Assembly: GCF_012911895.1 (NCBI RefSeq)
Contig: NZ_JAAXCV010000023.1
Coordinates: forward strand, 1 to 64,000
DNA: 64,000 bases
Direction: 5' to 3'
From: Bacillus sp. RO3
Lineage (GTDB): Bacteria > Bacillota > Bacilli > Bacillales > Bacillaceae_B
Part shown: positions 49,916-59,380 of the stretch, piece after piece
Position numbering within the stretch: position 1 is the first letter of the stretch
How the letters are laid out: each line of letters opens with the position of its first letter
Notes under the pieces: generated by a model
Databases searched by the model: none
What the model saw: the letters and a program-made list of their open reading frames with translations, nothing else
What the model was told of the DNA's origin: nothing
Position numbers and translations under genes: made by a program

Positions 49916-51262
49916 GTGGAGCAGTCATTTAGCTATCAAACCATAATAAAAGAAATTAGAAACGGCTCAAAAACGATCGTATTCACAACATTTTTCACCA
50001 CGATTATAGGGATTGTGATTTCATTCTTCTTGCTCTCTCCAGTGTATGAATCCAAGACAGATCTACTGGTCAATGGAACGATTGTAAAACAAAATGGTGA
50101 AGAATTATCACTGAGTGATGTTGAAATCAATATCCGACTAATCGAAACCTACAGCATCATGATTAAGAGTGACCGTATTTTGGACAAGGTACTGGATAAG
50201 CTTGAAAGTGATTTAGACAAAGAACAGTTGATCAAACAAACGAGGGTCCTCACCAATGAAAACTCCCAAATCATTACCATCATCGTAGAGAGCCTTGATT
50301 CCGAAGAAGCCGCGGAACTGGCCAATACAATAGCTACCACATTTAAAGAAGAGGTTAAGAAAGTCATGGACGTAGATAATGTTCATGTACTGTCATCAGC
50401 TGAGCAAAGCGATTCACCGGTCCGTCCCAATAAAGCCATCAACATCCTCGTATCTATGGTGATCGGGTTTATTTTGTCTGTTACATGGGTTCTTTATAGG
50501 AAACATTTTGATATGAAGTTCATTTCCATTCATGAAGTAGAAGATGCTTTATCCCTGCCTGTTTTAAGCGGTATACCATATAGCAAGCCGTCCACTAAGA
50601 AAGATTCCGTGTATTCTCATAATCTATTAAAAAAGGGAGAAGTTCATTCGCCCCTGGCAGAAGCCTATCGGTCATTAAGAACGATTATTCAGTATAAGAC
50701 AAAAGGAAATGGTGCTTATTCACTAATGGTTACAAGTAAACATCCGAACGAAGGAAAGTCTTTAACTAGTGCAAACCTGGCTATCGTTATGGCATTGGAT
50801 AACAAGAAGACCGTGTACGTCGATTGTGATTTAAGAAGACCCGATGGTCACTTCTTGTTCGGTGTCGGGAGCAGAAAAGGTGTGACATCCTATCTCGAAG
50901 GCTACTCAGACCTTAAGGATATTGTAACAGAGACACATATCCCCAATTTATCGGTCATTGTCGCAGGAATCATCCCACCTAATCCATCTGAGCTTCTTTC
51001 ATCCGCAAAGATGGATCAATTACTGCATGAATTAAAGAAAGAATATGAATACATTATCATCGACAGCTCGCCTATGGTTGTTTCTGATTCTCTGGCTCTT
51101 GCGGATAAGGTAGATGGATGCATCTTTGTCGTTAATGCAAAAAGGTCAAAGCGAGACGATGTCACAGAAGGGATCCAACAACTCCAAAACGTCAGAACAG
51201 ACATTTTAGGCATCGTACTAAATGAAATCGCACATTCCAAGAAAGTTCATTATTATTACTGA
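49916..51262 (+). CDS. Fused chain-length regulator and tyrosine autokinase
   Basis: A 448-residue polysaccharide copolymerase with its bacterial tyrosine kinase in one chain. The Wzz-type part has two membrane helices (about 20-40 and 175-195), with a periplasm-like loop and the SPVRPNKAINI proline motif. The kinase has Walker A SKHPNEGKS (about 270-278), Walker A' VYVDCDLRRPDGH and Walker B YIIIDSSP. The C-terminus HYYY is the usual autophosphorylation tail. In most Firmicutes the two halves are separate genes; the fused form is known in some Bacillales. It probably sets polymer length together with the phosphatase next door. Confidence 0.92.
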   Translation: MEQSFSYQTIIKEIRNGSKTIVFTTFFTTIIGIVISFFLLSPVYESKTDLLVNGTIVKQNGEELSLSDVEINIRLIETYSIMIKSDRILDKVLDKLESDLDKEQLIKQTRVLTNENSQIITIIVESLDSEEAAELANTIATTFKEEVKKVMDVDNVHVLSSAEQSDSPVRPNKAINILVSMVIGFILSVTWVLYRKHFDMKFISIHEVEDALSLPVLSGIPYSKPSTKKDSVYSHNLLKKGEVHSPLAEAYRSLRTIIQYKTKGNGAYSLMVTSKHPNEGKSLTSANLAIVMALDNKKTVYVDCDLRRPDGHFLFGVGSRKGVTSYLEGYSDLKDIVTETHIPNLSVIVAGIIPPNPSELLSSAKMDQLLHELKKEYEYIIIDSSPMVVSDSLALADKVDGCIFVVNAKRSKRDDVTEGIQQLQNVRTDILGIVLNEIAHSKKVHYYY

Positions 51263-51285
51263 AAATAGGCAAAGGAGGAATCGTT

Positions 51286-52065
51286 GTGATAGTCGATATA
51301 CACAACCACATATTGCATCGTGTAGATGATGGGCCGGCCAGTTTGGATGAATCCATTTTGATGGCTAAGCAGGCAGCGGAAGCAGGCATTACACATGTTA
51401 TCGCTACCCCGCATCATGGGAATGGCATTTTTGACAACTCAAGTGACCGTATCATTCATCAAGTGATGGAACTGAACCAGGAGCTGCAGGCAAGGGACAT
51501 CCCGGTAGAAATCTTGCCTGGAATGGAAATTCACTTATATGGAGAAGTGGCAGATGATTTACAGAAGATGGATTCCTCCCTTCTCACTTTGAACGAAACC
51601 AATAAATATGTCCTTATAGAGCTTCCGAACAGTCACTATCCCGCTTACACAGAACTTCTATTATATAAGCTTCAGTTAGTAGGTTATGTACCCATCATCG
51701 CCCATGTCGAGAGAAATGAAGAATTAAGGAAGAAACCCGAATTACTCTATGCATTGTTTCAAAAAGGTGCCCTATTCCAGGTGAATGCAGGCAGCATTTT
51801 GGGGATGTTTGGGAGGAACACCCAAAAGTTTGCTTACGAACTCATTAAATACAATCATGTCCACGTATTGGCATCAGATGCTCACAATCATCTTTCGAGA
51901 AGCTTTACATTGACTGAAGCTTACAGGCTGATTCAACAGGAGTTTCCACCTATGTATGTCAATCATCTCCGTGCCAATGCCATTTATATTGCCAATGGGA
52001 TGGATTTCACAAGCTTTCATCCGGAGAAGATGAGAAAAAAGCAGAGGTTGATGGGCTATAAATAG
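51286..52065 (+). CDS. PHP-type tyrosine-protein phosphatase
   Basis: A CpsB/YwqE-like manganese phosphatase that removes phosphate from the cognate tyrosine kinase. The 259-residue protein has the PHP metal sites: MIVDIHNHILHRVDDGPAS, VIATPHHGNG, EILPGMEIHLYGE, IIAHVERNEE and LASDAHNH. GTG 51286 follows AAAGGAGG. It starts 23 bases after the kinase gene, the normal pairing for capsule and EPS clusters in Gram-positive bacteria. Confidence 0.94.
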   Translation: MIVDIHNHILHRVDDGPASLDESILMAKQAAEAGITHVIATPHHGNGIFDNSSDRIIHQVMELNQELQARDIPVEILPGMEIHLYGEVADDLQKMDSSLLTLNETNKYVLIELPNSHYPAYTELLLYKLQLVGYVPIIAHVERNEELRKKPELLYALFQKGALFQVNAGSILGMFGRNTQKFAYELIKYNHVHVLASDAHNHLSRSFTLTEAYRLIQQEFPPMYVNHLRANAIYIANGMDFTSFHPEKMRKKQRLMGYK

Positions 52066-52115
52066 AACCATTGACTGTACAGGTAAGCGAACAGGGATGA
52101 AGGTGGTTCGAGGAG

Positions 52116-53450
52116 ATGAAACAGCTAAAATTGGCAAAAGATTTCATGATGAAAGGGAACTTCTTTACGAATGTCTCCATACTGGTTTCGGGCTCAGCAC
52201 TTTCTCTCATCGTGATCTTGTTAACGACCCCTTTGTTGACAAGACTGTACACACCTGAAGAATTTGGTGGATATTCTATTTATGTATCCATTTTATATAC
52301 GGCTTCGGTTATGGCATCCCTCCTGTATGAGTCGGCCATTCCTTTGCCCAAAGAGGAAGACGATGCTCTGAATCTCGTAAGTCTCTCTCTGGTGATTGTA
52401 TTGGGAATGAGCCTTCTGACATTGGCAGGGGTTTGGCTGTTCAGACATTCAATCGCCGGACTTGTTAATATCTCAAACCTGGAAGACTATCTGTGGTTAT
52501 TGCCTTTGAGTCTATTGGGCTTTGGTGTTTTTCAAGTATTGAATACATGGCTTATTCGTAAAGAAGCTTATCCATTCATGGTGAAAGGGAAATTATTTAT
52601 GAATATAAGTCAAGTATTCTCCCAAATCAGTTTAGGTCTGTTACACTTCGGCCCGCTAGGATTAGTTGCTGGAGAAGTAACCGGGAGAATGGTGGGGAGT
52701 GGGACCGTTTTCCGGTTGTCGTGGAAATCGATGAAAACAATGGTTGGAAAGATCTCTCTTGATAAAATGAGGAGCTTGGCTTACCGGTATAAATACTTCC
52801 CTTTACTATCAAGCTGGTCGTCCATATTAAGTGTAGCAAGTGGTCATCTTCCTGTCTTCTTTATAGCAGCGTCATTCGGATCTAAAGCGGCAGGTCTTTA
52901 TATGCTAGGGCAGCGGGTACTGTCGATACCGGATGCATTAATCGGGTTTTCCTTTAAACAGGTTTATTTCGCAAGTGCCACTAAGCAGGTTCGTTCCACT
53001 GAAACCCCATTAAATACATTATTCTGGCAAATGGTGTGGAAGTTATCGGGTATCAGCTTTATGATCCTCTTTATATTGATACTTGTAGCTCCTTGGACAT
53101 TCGACCACGTTTTCGGGGTGGAATGGATAGAGTCCGTTTCGTATCTTCAAGTAATGGCCCTTTTATTTTTTTTCCAAATGGTGGTGGGGCCCATTTCGGC
53201 AAATTTTTATGTATTTGAGGCCCAACGCCTGCATCTTCTGGGAGAGTGCATTCGTTTTATCCTGTTGATTATATCCGTATTGGTGTCTACAGGATATCAA
53301 TTTTCTCCTATTCCCACCCTTCTGTGTATGAGCATTTTTGGATCATTGGGATATGTGGTTCTGGCCTGTCTGGCATGGTATGCCATGAAAGCGAAAGGAA
53401 AGAAAAAAATAGAACGAGAGATAGGAGTGGAAGCCGTTGAAGCAAAATGA
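52116..53450 (+). CDS. Wzx-type oligosaccharide flippase
   Basis: The 444-residue protein has 12-14 transmembrane helices and belongs to the MATE-like polysaccharide transporter group. It opens FFTNVSILVSGSALSLIVIL with LLTRLYTPEEFGGYSIYV, the typical Wzx start. It should turn lipid-linked repeat units across the membrane. It overlaps the next gene by 14 bases. Substrate depends on the repeat unit and is not predictable here. Confidence 0.9.
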   Translation: MKQLKLAKDFMMKGNFFTNVSILVSGSALSLIVILLTTPLLTRLYTPEEFGGYSIYVSILYTASVMASLLYESAIPLPKEEDDALNLVSLSLVIVLGMSLLTLAGVWLFRHSIAGLVNISNLEDYLWLLPLSLLGFGVFQVLNTWLIRKEAYPFMVKGKLFMNISQVFSQISLGLLHFGPLGLVAGEVTGRMVGSGTVFRLSWKSMKTMVGKISLDKMRSLAYRYKYFPLLSSWSSILSVASGHLPVFFIAASFGSKAAGLYMLGQRVLSIPDALIGFSFKQVYFASATKQVRSTETPLNTLFWQMVWKLSGISFMILFILILVAPWTFDHVFGVEWIESVSYLQVMALLFFFQMVVGPISANFYVFEAQRLHLLGECIRFILLIISVLVSTGYQFSPIPTLLCMSIFGSLGYVVLACLAWYAMKAKGKKKIEREIGVEAVEAK

Positions 53451-54624
53451 TTCCACCGGAAAATGGCTGCTATCCTATCTTTATGTAACGCTGTCCCTCA
53501 GTTCGATTGTTCTCGTCGAACCATCACCCTATGATTTACTTCTACTCATCCTGATCTTACTTACATTGGGGAGGATGATCCCCTTTTCTTCAGGAGCACA
53601 TGCTCCTGTCCTGTTGTTGATTTTATTCAGTACATGTAATTTGGTCTCCCTCTATTTTGCCAAAGATCCTGTGCACGGTCTTCATTACAGTATGATTACT
53701 TTTTACCTTATCGTCACATGGCTTAGCATCGGAAGTGTAGTGTACAGGTTTAAAGAACAAGCCATTGAGAAGATTCTTAACGGATACGTCATTGCTGCGA
53801 TGGCTGCAGCTGTCATTGGCCTAGGCTCATTTTTTCATTTCTTTCCTTTTTCAGAAGTGTTTATGTGGGAAGGCAGAATAAAGTCACTATTTAAAGATCC
53901 TAACGTTTTCGGTCCCTTCATCATTCCGGCGGCCCTATTTTTGTTATTGAAGATCGAAATGGATGGGAATGGAGGAAAAGTTAAACTATTAATGTTCATC
54001 AACTTTATGATCCTGATTTTTGGCGTTTCCTTTAGTTTCTCACGGGCTGCCTGGGGGCATCTCGTCATCTCCCTATTTGTCTATTTGCAATTCTTCAGGG
54101 GGAATCTCAACAAACGGTTGGGGATCTTTATTCTTCTGTTGTTTTCGCTGATACCCATCCTCTTTTTTGTAACGGCATCTCAAGATTTAGTCGGTCTGTT
54201 TCAGGATCGGTTTGGTTATCAGGAATATGATAACACGCGGTTTGATAAGCAAAGGGAGTCGATGGAAACGGCCTTTGCTTTTCCACTGGGAATTGGCTCC
54301 GGACAGTCAGAGATGATGTTTAATCACTCCACCCATAGTTTATATGTGAGGATTATGACTGAAAATGGGCTCCTTGGCTTTTTGTCTTTCATGATATTTG
54401 TCGGATTGAGTGTAAGGAAATGCATACAGAATATGAGCAAGACAGAAGGAGAACAGCAAGGCTTCTTCGTCGTCATTCTTGCTTCCATCCTCGGTCTTCT
54501 TTTTAACAGTTTTTTTATTGATACCCTCCATTGGAGACATTTCTGGCTACTGCTTGCATTGCCGTGGTGCAATTTCCAGGGAAGTATTCATCATACATTT
54601 AGAAAGAAGGTGGAAAGCTCATGA
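53437..54624 (+). CDS. Wzy-type polysaccharide polymerase (O-antigen ligase family)
   Basis: A 395-residue protein with about ten helices and a large outer loop. The region FGVSFSFSRAAWGHLVISLFV and the later GIGSGQSEMMFNHSTHSLYVRIMTENGLLGFLSF match the O-antigen ligase/Wzy pattern, with a conserved histidine in HSLY. It should join repeat units on the outer face of the membrane. It overlaps wzx upstream and the glycosyltransferase downstream (ATGA), so the three are translated together. Confidence 0.88.
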   Translation: MKQNDSTGKWLLSYLYVTLSLSSIVLVEPSPYDLLLLILILLTLGRMIPFSSGAHAPVLLLILFSTCNLVSLYFAKDPVHGLHYSMITFYLIVTWLSIGSVVYRFKEQAIEKILNGYVIAAMAAAVIGLGSFFHFFPFSEVFMWEGRIKSLFKDPNVFGPFIIPAALFLLLKIEMDGNGGKVKLLMFINFMILIFGVSFSFSRAAWGHLVISLFVYLQFFRGNLNKRLGIFILLLFSLIPILFFVTASQDLVGLFQDRFGYQEYDNTRFDKQRESMETAFAFPLGIGSGQSEMMFNHSTHSLYVRIMTENGLLGFLSFMIFVGLSVRKCIQNMSKTEGEQQGFFVVILASILGLLFNSFFIDTLHWRHFWLLLALPWCNFQGSIHHTFRKKVESS

Positions 54625-55769
54625 GAATTCTTAAGCTGATTACCAGAATGGATGATATAGGTGGTGCACAAATCCATGTTCAGGATCTCTCTCTCAGCCT
54701 CAAAAGGTCCGGCCATGAAGTGATTATTCTTTCCAGGGGAACCGGGCCCGTTACAGATGTACTTCAAGAACAAGGTATCAGATGTGAACAATTGATCCAT
54801 CTGAACCTTGCCATCAGCCCTTTTCACGATTTACTTGCACTAATGGAATTATGCAAATGGATTAAAGAGATAGACCCTGATATCCTTGCTGCCCATTCCT
54901 CCAAGGCCGGTATGCTGGGTCGGTTAGCAGGTAAAATCTGCGGTGTCCCAACTGTCTTTACCGCCCATGGCTGGGCATTTTCAGAGGGAGTTCCTGAGAG
55001 TAAGAGGAAAGTCTATCGTCTCTTAGAGCGTTGTGCAGGGTTCATTTCAAATGGAATCATAACCGTTTCTGATTACGATTATGACTTAGCATGTAAGAAT
55101 AAAATTATCAATGGAGCCAAAATGAGAACGATCCATAACGGTGTACCTGATATTCCAGACAGCAACCGTAGAAAGAATCAAAGATCTCCACTCAGAATCA
55201 TCATGGTGGCAAGGTTTGCATTCCCGAAAGAACAACCATTATTACTCCAGGCTCTCGAAAATATCGAGGAACCTGACTGGGAATTGGACCTTGTCGGGGA
55301 CGGACCTCGGTTGAACGAATTGAAAGAAAAGGTTCAGAGAAGTTCCCTCTCCCATCGCATCCATTTCCTAGGGAACAGACGTGATGTACCGGAATTGCTG
55401 GCGAACGCACATATCTTTGTTCTAACTTCACAATATGAAGGACTGCCAATCAGCATCATTGAAGCCATGAGATGTGGACTACCCATTGTTGCGTCTGATG
55501 TAGGCGGAGTAGAGGAACTCGTGAAAGAGGGAGAAAATGGTTTCCTTATACCAAGGGGCGATGCAACACTCCTGACCAGCAAATTAAAAACATTAATGGC
55601 AAATCAACCTCTCATGGAGAAGATGGGTCAGGTCAGCAGACAACGATATGAGGCGAAATTCTCATTTGAGAAAATGAGGGACCAAACCTTACAGATGTAC
55701 AGGGACATACTGGAATCGCAAGCCCAGAGCCCAAAAGTATTGCTGCCTGAAAAGAAGAGAGAGGTATAA
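54621..55769 (+). CDS. GT4-family glycosyltransferase
   Basis: A 382-residue retaining glycosyltransferase of the GT-B fold. The N-terminal half has MRILKLITRMDDIGGAQIHV and AHSSKAGMLGRLAGK; the C-terminal nucleotide-sugar site has MVARFAFPKEQ, DLVGDGPRLNEL and the E-x7-E motif in SQYEGLPISIIEAMRCGLPIV. It works in the cytoplasm to extend the lipid-linked unit. It is the only standard glycosyltransferase in the cluster apart from the priming enzyme, so the repeat unit may be very short or depend on enzymes elsewhere. Confidence 0.93.
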   Translation: MRILKLITRMDDIGGAQIHVQDLSLSLKRSGHEVIILSRGTGPVTDVLQEQGIRCEQLIHLNLAISPFHDLLALMELCKWIKEIDPDILAAHSSKAGMLGRLAGKICGVPTVFTAHGWAFSEGVPESKRKVYRLLERCAGFISNGIITVSDYDYDLACKNKIINGAKMRTIHNGVPDIPDSNRRKNQRSPLRIIMVARFAFPKEQPLLLQALENIEEPDWELDLVGDGPRLNELKEKVQRSSLSHRIHFLGNRRDVPELLANAHIFVLTSQYEGLPISIIEAMRCGLPIVASDVGGVEELVKEGENGFLIPRGDATLLTSKLKTLMANQPLMEKMGQVSRQRYEAKFSFEKMRDQTLQMYRDILESQAQSPKVLLPEKKREV

Positions 55770-55843
55770 GGACTTGTAAACATTTTCTATTACTCATTGG
55801 AAAATGGAATCAGGAGAAGTTCATTCGGATAATAGGAGGTACC

Positions 55844-56917
55844 ATGAAACGGATCGAAGGAAAAGTAAATCCATTTATCAATAAGCGAAGAGGCACATTG
55901 ATTATTTCCTTGGACTTTGAGCTTTATTGGGGGATGCAAGACCAACTTTCATTTAAAGATTATAAAAATCAATCAGAGGAAGCGCCTGAGAAAGTCGTGG
56001 AGTCAATATTGGACTGCTTTCATTCACATCGTATTCATGCAACATGGGCTGTGGTGGGCTTTATGTACTATAACACTTTCAAAGAGCTTTGCAGTGAGTT
56101 TCCTGCCAAACTGCCTAATTATCAAAATGCAGACCTGTCACCCTACCGGTACATCGACTCCATAAGACATGAAAAAGACCGTCGGGAATTTCACTTTTCA
56201 CCTTCGCTAATTCAGGAGATTGCCAAAGGGGAGGGGCAGGAAATAGGTACTCATACCTTTTCCCATTACTACTGTTTAGAGGAAGGGCAGACAAAAGAGG
56301 CGTTTGAAGAGGACTTGAAGAAAGCACTGGAAGTCATGAAACGATCCGGACACTATCCCAGAAGTATCGTGTTCCCCCGGAACCAATTGAATGAGGAGTA
56401 TATAAAATTGAGCAAAAGAAAGGGGATCACCTCATACAGAGGAACGGAAAAATCCTGGATATATGACTTGAAGACAGGAGAGTACAAGCGATATTTAAAA
56501 AGAGCCCTTCGCTTAGTAGACGCCTATATCAATCTGACAGGTCATAATACGTATTCACTAAAAAAGTCAGAGGCTGATATGCCCATCAATATTCCTTCAA
56601 GCCGTTTTCTTAGACCGGTTAATCCAAGATTGAAAAAATTTGAATCCCTGCGATTACAAAGGATAAAGGACGATTTGATTCATGCCGCAATACATGGAGA
56701 AGTCTATCATCTCTGGTGGCATCCTCATAATTTCAATATGAACCTAACCGAAAATATTCAATTTCTCAATCAGATTCTCACCACCTTTTCTTCCTTGAGA
56801 GAAGAGTATGGAATGAGGAGTCTAAACATGAACGAAATTCAGATGGAGTTTGAAGAAAGTAGGGGGATTTATGATGAAACCGATCTATTGGAAGAAATGG
56901 ATGTTAAATATAACTGA
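55844..56917 (+). CDS. Polysaccharide deacetylase family protein
   Basis: The 357-residue protein has a NodB-like carbohydrate esterase fold. The catalytic/metal aspartate appears in LIISLDFELYWG (about 25-36), with ATWAVVGFMYY, the histidine pair in EIGTHTFSHYY (about 126-136), and YPRSIVFPRNQ. No signal peptide is seen, so it probably acts on cytoplasmic or lipid-linked sugars, unlike secreted deacetylases. It would remove acetyl groups from N-acetylated residues of the polymer. It begins 74 bases after the glycosyltransferase behind AGGAGGT and overlaps the next gene. Confidence 0.88.
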   Translation: MKRIEGKVNPFINKRRGTLIISLDFELYWGMQDQLSFKDYKNQSEEAPEKVVESILDCFHSHRIHATWAVVGFMYYNTFKELCSEFPAKLPNYQNADLSPYRYIDSIRHEKDRREFHFSPSLIQEIAKGEGQEIGTHTFSHYYCLEEGQTKEAFEEDLKKALEVMKRSGHYPRSIVFPRNQLNEEYIKLSKRKGITSYRGTEKSWIYDLKTGEYKRYLKRALRLVDAYINLTGHNTYSLKKSEADMPINIPSSRFLRPVNPRLKKFESLRLQRIKDDLIHAAIHGEVYHLWWHPHNFNMNLTENIQFLNQILTTFSSLREEYGMRSLNMNEIQMEFEESRGIYDETDLLEEMDVKYN

Positions 56918-57674
56918 CCTGTACGGACATACCTGGATGGATGGACAAAGAAAGAAAACGGATATTACAATCGTGTCGCAATTACCAGAGGTTACTGAGG
57001 GGGAAAAATATCATATGTTAAAAAAGTTCAAGACCCTTCATATTGATCTCCGAAAGTCGAAAAAGGAATTGTTTTCAGACATGAACCGAACGACCAGGTA
57101 TCAGATTAATAGAGCGGCAAAGGAGTCTCTGGAAGTCACGATTACAGATCATCCGTCCAATAATGAAATAGAAGATTTTGTGGAGTTCTTTGATCCATTC
57201 GCCAAAGAGAAAGGAATCGCATCTTGCAGTCACAGCAAACTGCTTTCTCTTCGAAATGAAGGAATGCTGGTCATTGCGAAAGTACTGGATAAAGAAGGAG
57301 AGAAACTGGCTTCACATGCTTACTCCCTAACGGGTGGAAAAGCATGTATGATTCATTCGTGTTCAGCCAGGTTCAAATTTGGAAATAATCAAGATCGAAA
57401 TCGGATTGGCAGAGCCAATCGATACCTGCACTGGAATGACTGGTTATACTTTAAAGAAAAAGGGTTTATGACGTATGATTTTGTTGGATTAACCTGGGGT
57501 GAAAGAGATCCGGGCATGCAGAGCATATCGAATTTTAAAAGAGGATTCGGCGGTAAGGAAGTCATAGAGTACAAATACTATAAAGCCCACAGTTTAGCTG
57601 GTAAAGCGGTATTATTCTATTTAAGTAAAAAGTGGGAAAACAATCCGGATTTCGTAGAAGCCAGTTTTAAATGA
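56871..57674 (+). CDS. FemAB-like acyl/aminoacyl transferase (GNAT fold)
   Basis: A 267-residue cytoplasmic protein. FSDMNRTTRYQINRAAKES matches the substrate loop of FemX/FemAB-type peptidyltransferases, and the second GNAT half has LASHAYSLTGGKACMIHSCSA and a late DFVGLTWGERDPGMQSISNFKRGFGG, typical of the family end. These enzymes transfer amino acids or acyl groups to sugar-linked amines. In this cluster it may add a substituent at the amine exposed by the preceding deacetylase; that is inference. ATG 56871, behind TAGGGGG, is favoured over upstream in-frame starts. The cluster ends here. Confidence 0.82.
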   Translation: MMKPIYWKKWMLNITDLYGHTWMDGQRKKTDITIVSQLPEVTEGEKYHMLKKFKTLHIDLRKSKKELFSDMNRTTRYQINRAAKESLEVTITDHPSNNEIEDFVEFFDPFAKEKGIASCSHSKLLSLRNEGMLVIAKVLDKEGEKLASHAYSLTGGKACMIHSCSARFKFGNNQDRNRIGRANRYLHWNDWLYFKEKGFMTYDFVGLTWGERDPGMQSISNFKRGFGGKEVIEYKYYKAHSLAGKAVLFYLSKKWENNPDFVEASFK

Positions 57675-57684
57675 AATCTTGTGA

Positions 57685-57718
57685 AAAAGGAATGAGCCTG
57701 AATAGGTTTATTCCTTTT
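57685..57718 (+). terminator. Terminator of the exopolysaccharide cluster
   Basis: AAAAGGAAT/ATTCCTTTT arms with an inner CCT/AGG pair, about 11 bases past the stop. The remaining 190 bases up to minJ show no gene. Confidence 0.72.
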
Positions 57719-57912
57719 CCTGTTTCTCTCGTTCTGTCCGTAACCTGAATTATGATCAAATCCGACAACATTTCCCGGGAAAATATGCAGAATGCCGTCG
57801 GAAATGAAATCGAATCGTAAAACAATCAAATGAAATTGCAATAGGTTTTAAGGAAGTATTTTGATAAAATAATAGATAATGCAAATTTTCGCAAAAGGGT
57901 GGTGACGGATCA

Positions 57913-59106
57913 TTGATTGAGTTGTGGTTGCTTGAAATCGTTAAGGGATTTGGCGGGATGTTTCTTCATCCTGTAATTTATGTGTCTGTGTTTTTCGCTA
58001 TTATGGCGGGCTATTATCGTGTGAAGAGGGAAAGAAGAGATTTCAATACGAGATTACTGGACGGTTATCATGATGCGAGGGTTTTATTTTCATATGGAGT
58101 CGTACTTGGGCTACTGTTTTCAATCTTAATCGTCGGAGCGGGAGTTGTGGTTCCTTTCGCCGGGATTATCCTGATAGGGCTGCTTTCCATCCTGGCGGCG
58201 TTGACGGGCCGCTTTCAGCTCTTGTCTGCGACCATAACAGTAGGATTCTCATACTTTATCCTTGTGATGTTGGATTATTTCCAATGGGATATCCCCTTTA
58301 TGAATACATATATGGAAGACGTGAATAGAGGGATGTTCAGTTCCGTCGCAGTGCTTCTGGGAGTGTTAACGATGATGGAAGGGATCCTGATTCGATTGAA
58401 CGGATGGAAGCATACGTCACCCCGGCTTCTCAAAAGTGCCAGAGGCCTGAAAGTAGGGGCTCACCAAGGTAAGAAGCTATGGCTGGTTCCAATGTTTGTA
58501 TTGATCCCTACAGGACCGTTGACCCTGGCTGATTGGTGGCCGGTGTTTACAATGGGGACAGCATCCTATTCGCCCCTTTGTGTGCCGTTTCTCCTCGGCT
58601 TCCAGCAGCTTGTGAAAAGTACCTTGCCTGAGATTTCGATCAAGCATACAGGTTCACGTGTATTTTGGCTTGGAGCGTTCGTACTGACCCTTGCTGTAAC
58701 AGGAGTATGGGCTCCTATGTTTTCAATCGGGGCAGCAGTTGCGGCAATATTAGGCCGGGCATGGATCACCTACCGTCACAGGTCGGCAGAGGATTCTAAG
58801 CCTTACTTCTTCAAAAGGCAGGCACAAGGCGTGATGATTCTGGGGATTCTTCCCGATTCTCCAGCAAGGAAGCTGACCCTTCAAGTAGGGGAAATCGTGC
58901 TGAAAGTGAACGGTGTCGAAGTAAACACGGAAAGAGCATTTTATGAAGCTCTTCAAAAAAACGGAGCCTATTGTAAACTTGAGGTGCTAGGAACAAACGG
59001 GGAAAATCGTTTTACTCAAGGATCTCTATACGAAGGGGATCATCACGAATTAGGCATCATTTTTGCAGATGAGTCATCAGGGTGGGAGCATCACCGGGTA
59101 TCGTAG
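57913..59106 (+). CDS. minJ: Cell-division topology protein MinJ
   Basis: MinJ links DivIVA to MinD at division sites and poles and is also needed for swarming in B. subtilis. The 397-residue length equals the B. subtilis protein. Seven or eight transmembrane helices (about 5-295) are followed by a cytoplasmic PDZ domain (about 305-385: GVMILGILPDSPARKLTLQVGEIVLKVNG). The N-terminus LWLLEIVKGFGGMFLHPVIYV and VKRERRDFNTR also fit. TTG 57913 lies 9 bases after AAAGGGTGG. In B. subtilis minJ neighbours swrA and ctpB; here the exopolysaccharide cluster stands between ctpB and minJ. Confidence 0.86.
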   Translation: MIELWLLEIVKGFGGMFLHPVIYVSVFFAIMAGYYRVKRERRDFNTRLLDGYHDARVLFSYGVVLGLLFSILIVGAGVVVPFAGIILIGLLSILAALTGRFQLLSATITVGFSYFILVMLDYFQWDIPFMNTYMEDVNRGMFSSVAVLLGVLTMMEGILIRLNGWKHTSPRLLKSARGLKVGAHQGKKLWLVPMFVLIPTGPLTLADWWPVFTMGTASYSPLCVPFLLGFQQLVKSTLPEISIKHTGSRVFWLGAFVLTLAVTGVWAPMFSIGAAVAAILGRAWITYRHRSAEDSKPYFFKRQAQGVMILGILPDSPARKLTLQVGEIVLKVNGVEVNTERAFYEALQKNGAYCKLEVLGTNGENRFTQGSLYEGDHHELGIIFADESSGWEHHRVS

Positions 59107-59380
59107 TGACGAGCTGCATCATAAATGGGAGAGATGTAAATCAACGATCGAAGGATTGAATATCTCTCATGAAGACTCCCTTATCAATGAAAGGATCATT
59201 GTAAGTATCGGAGCGGCCTGGGTCGTTCCGGATGAAGATGAAAAAGGGAGGAAGTTAATCCAGGCAGCGGATGAATGGTTGTATGAAGCCAAAGAAAAAG
59301 GAAGAAACCGCTTCTATATAAAAGACTTGCATTCAAGAGCTGTTGAATATACCGTGCAAATATCAAAAAACCAAGCTTGA
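59063..59380 (+). pseudogene. C-terminal GGDEF-domain remnant
   Basis: This 105-codon frame overlaps the end of minJ in another frame. From about residue 13 it reads like the last third of a diguanylate cyclase: a helix, LNISHEDSLINERIIVSIGAAWVVP (the strand after the active site), and ADEWLYEAKEKGRNRFY, the standard final helix and strand. The active-site GGDEF and all sensory parts are absent, so it cannot make c-di-GMP. It is best seen as the tail of a deleted cyclase gene; expression through minJ coupling is possible but no ribosome site is seen. Confidence 0.8.
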
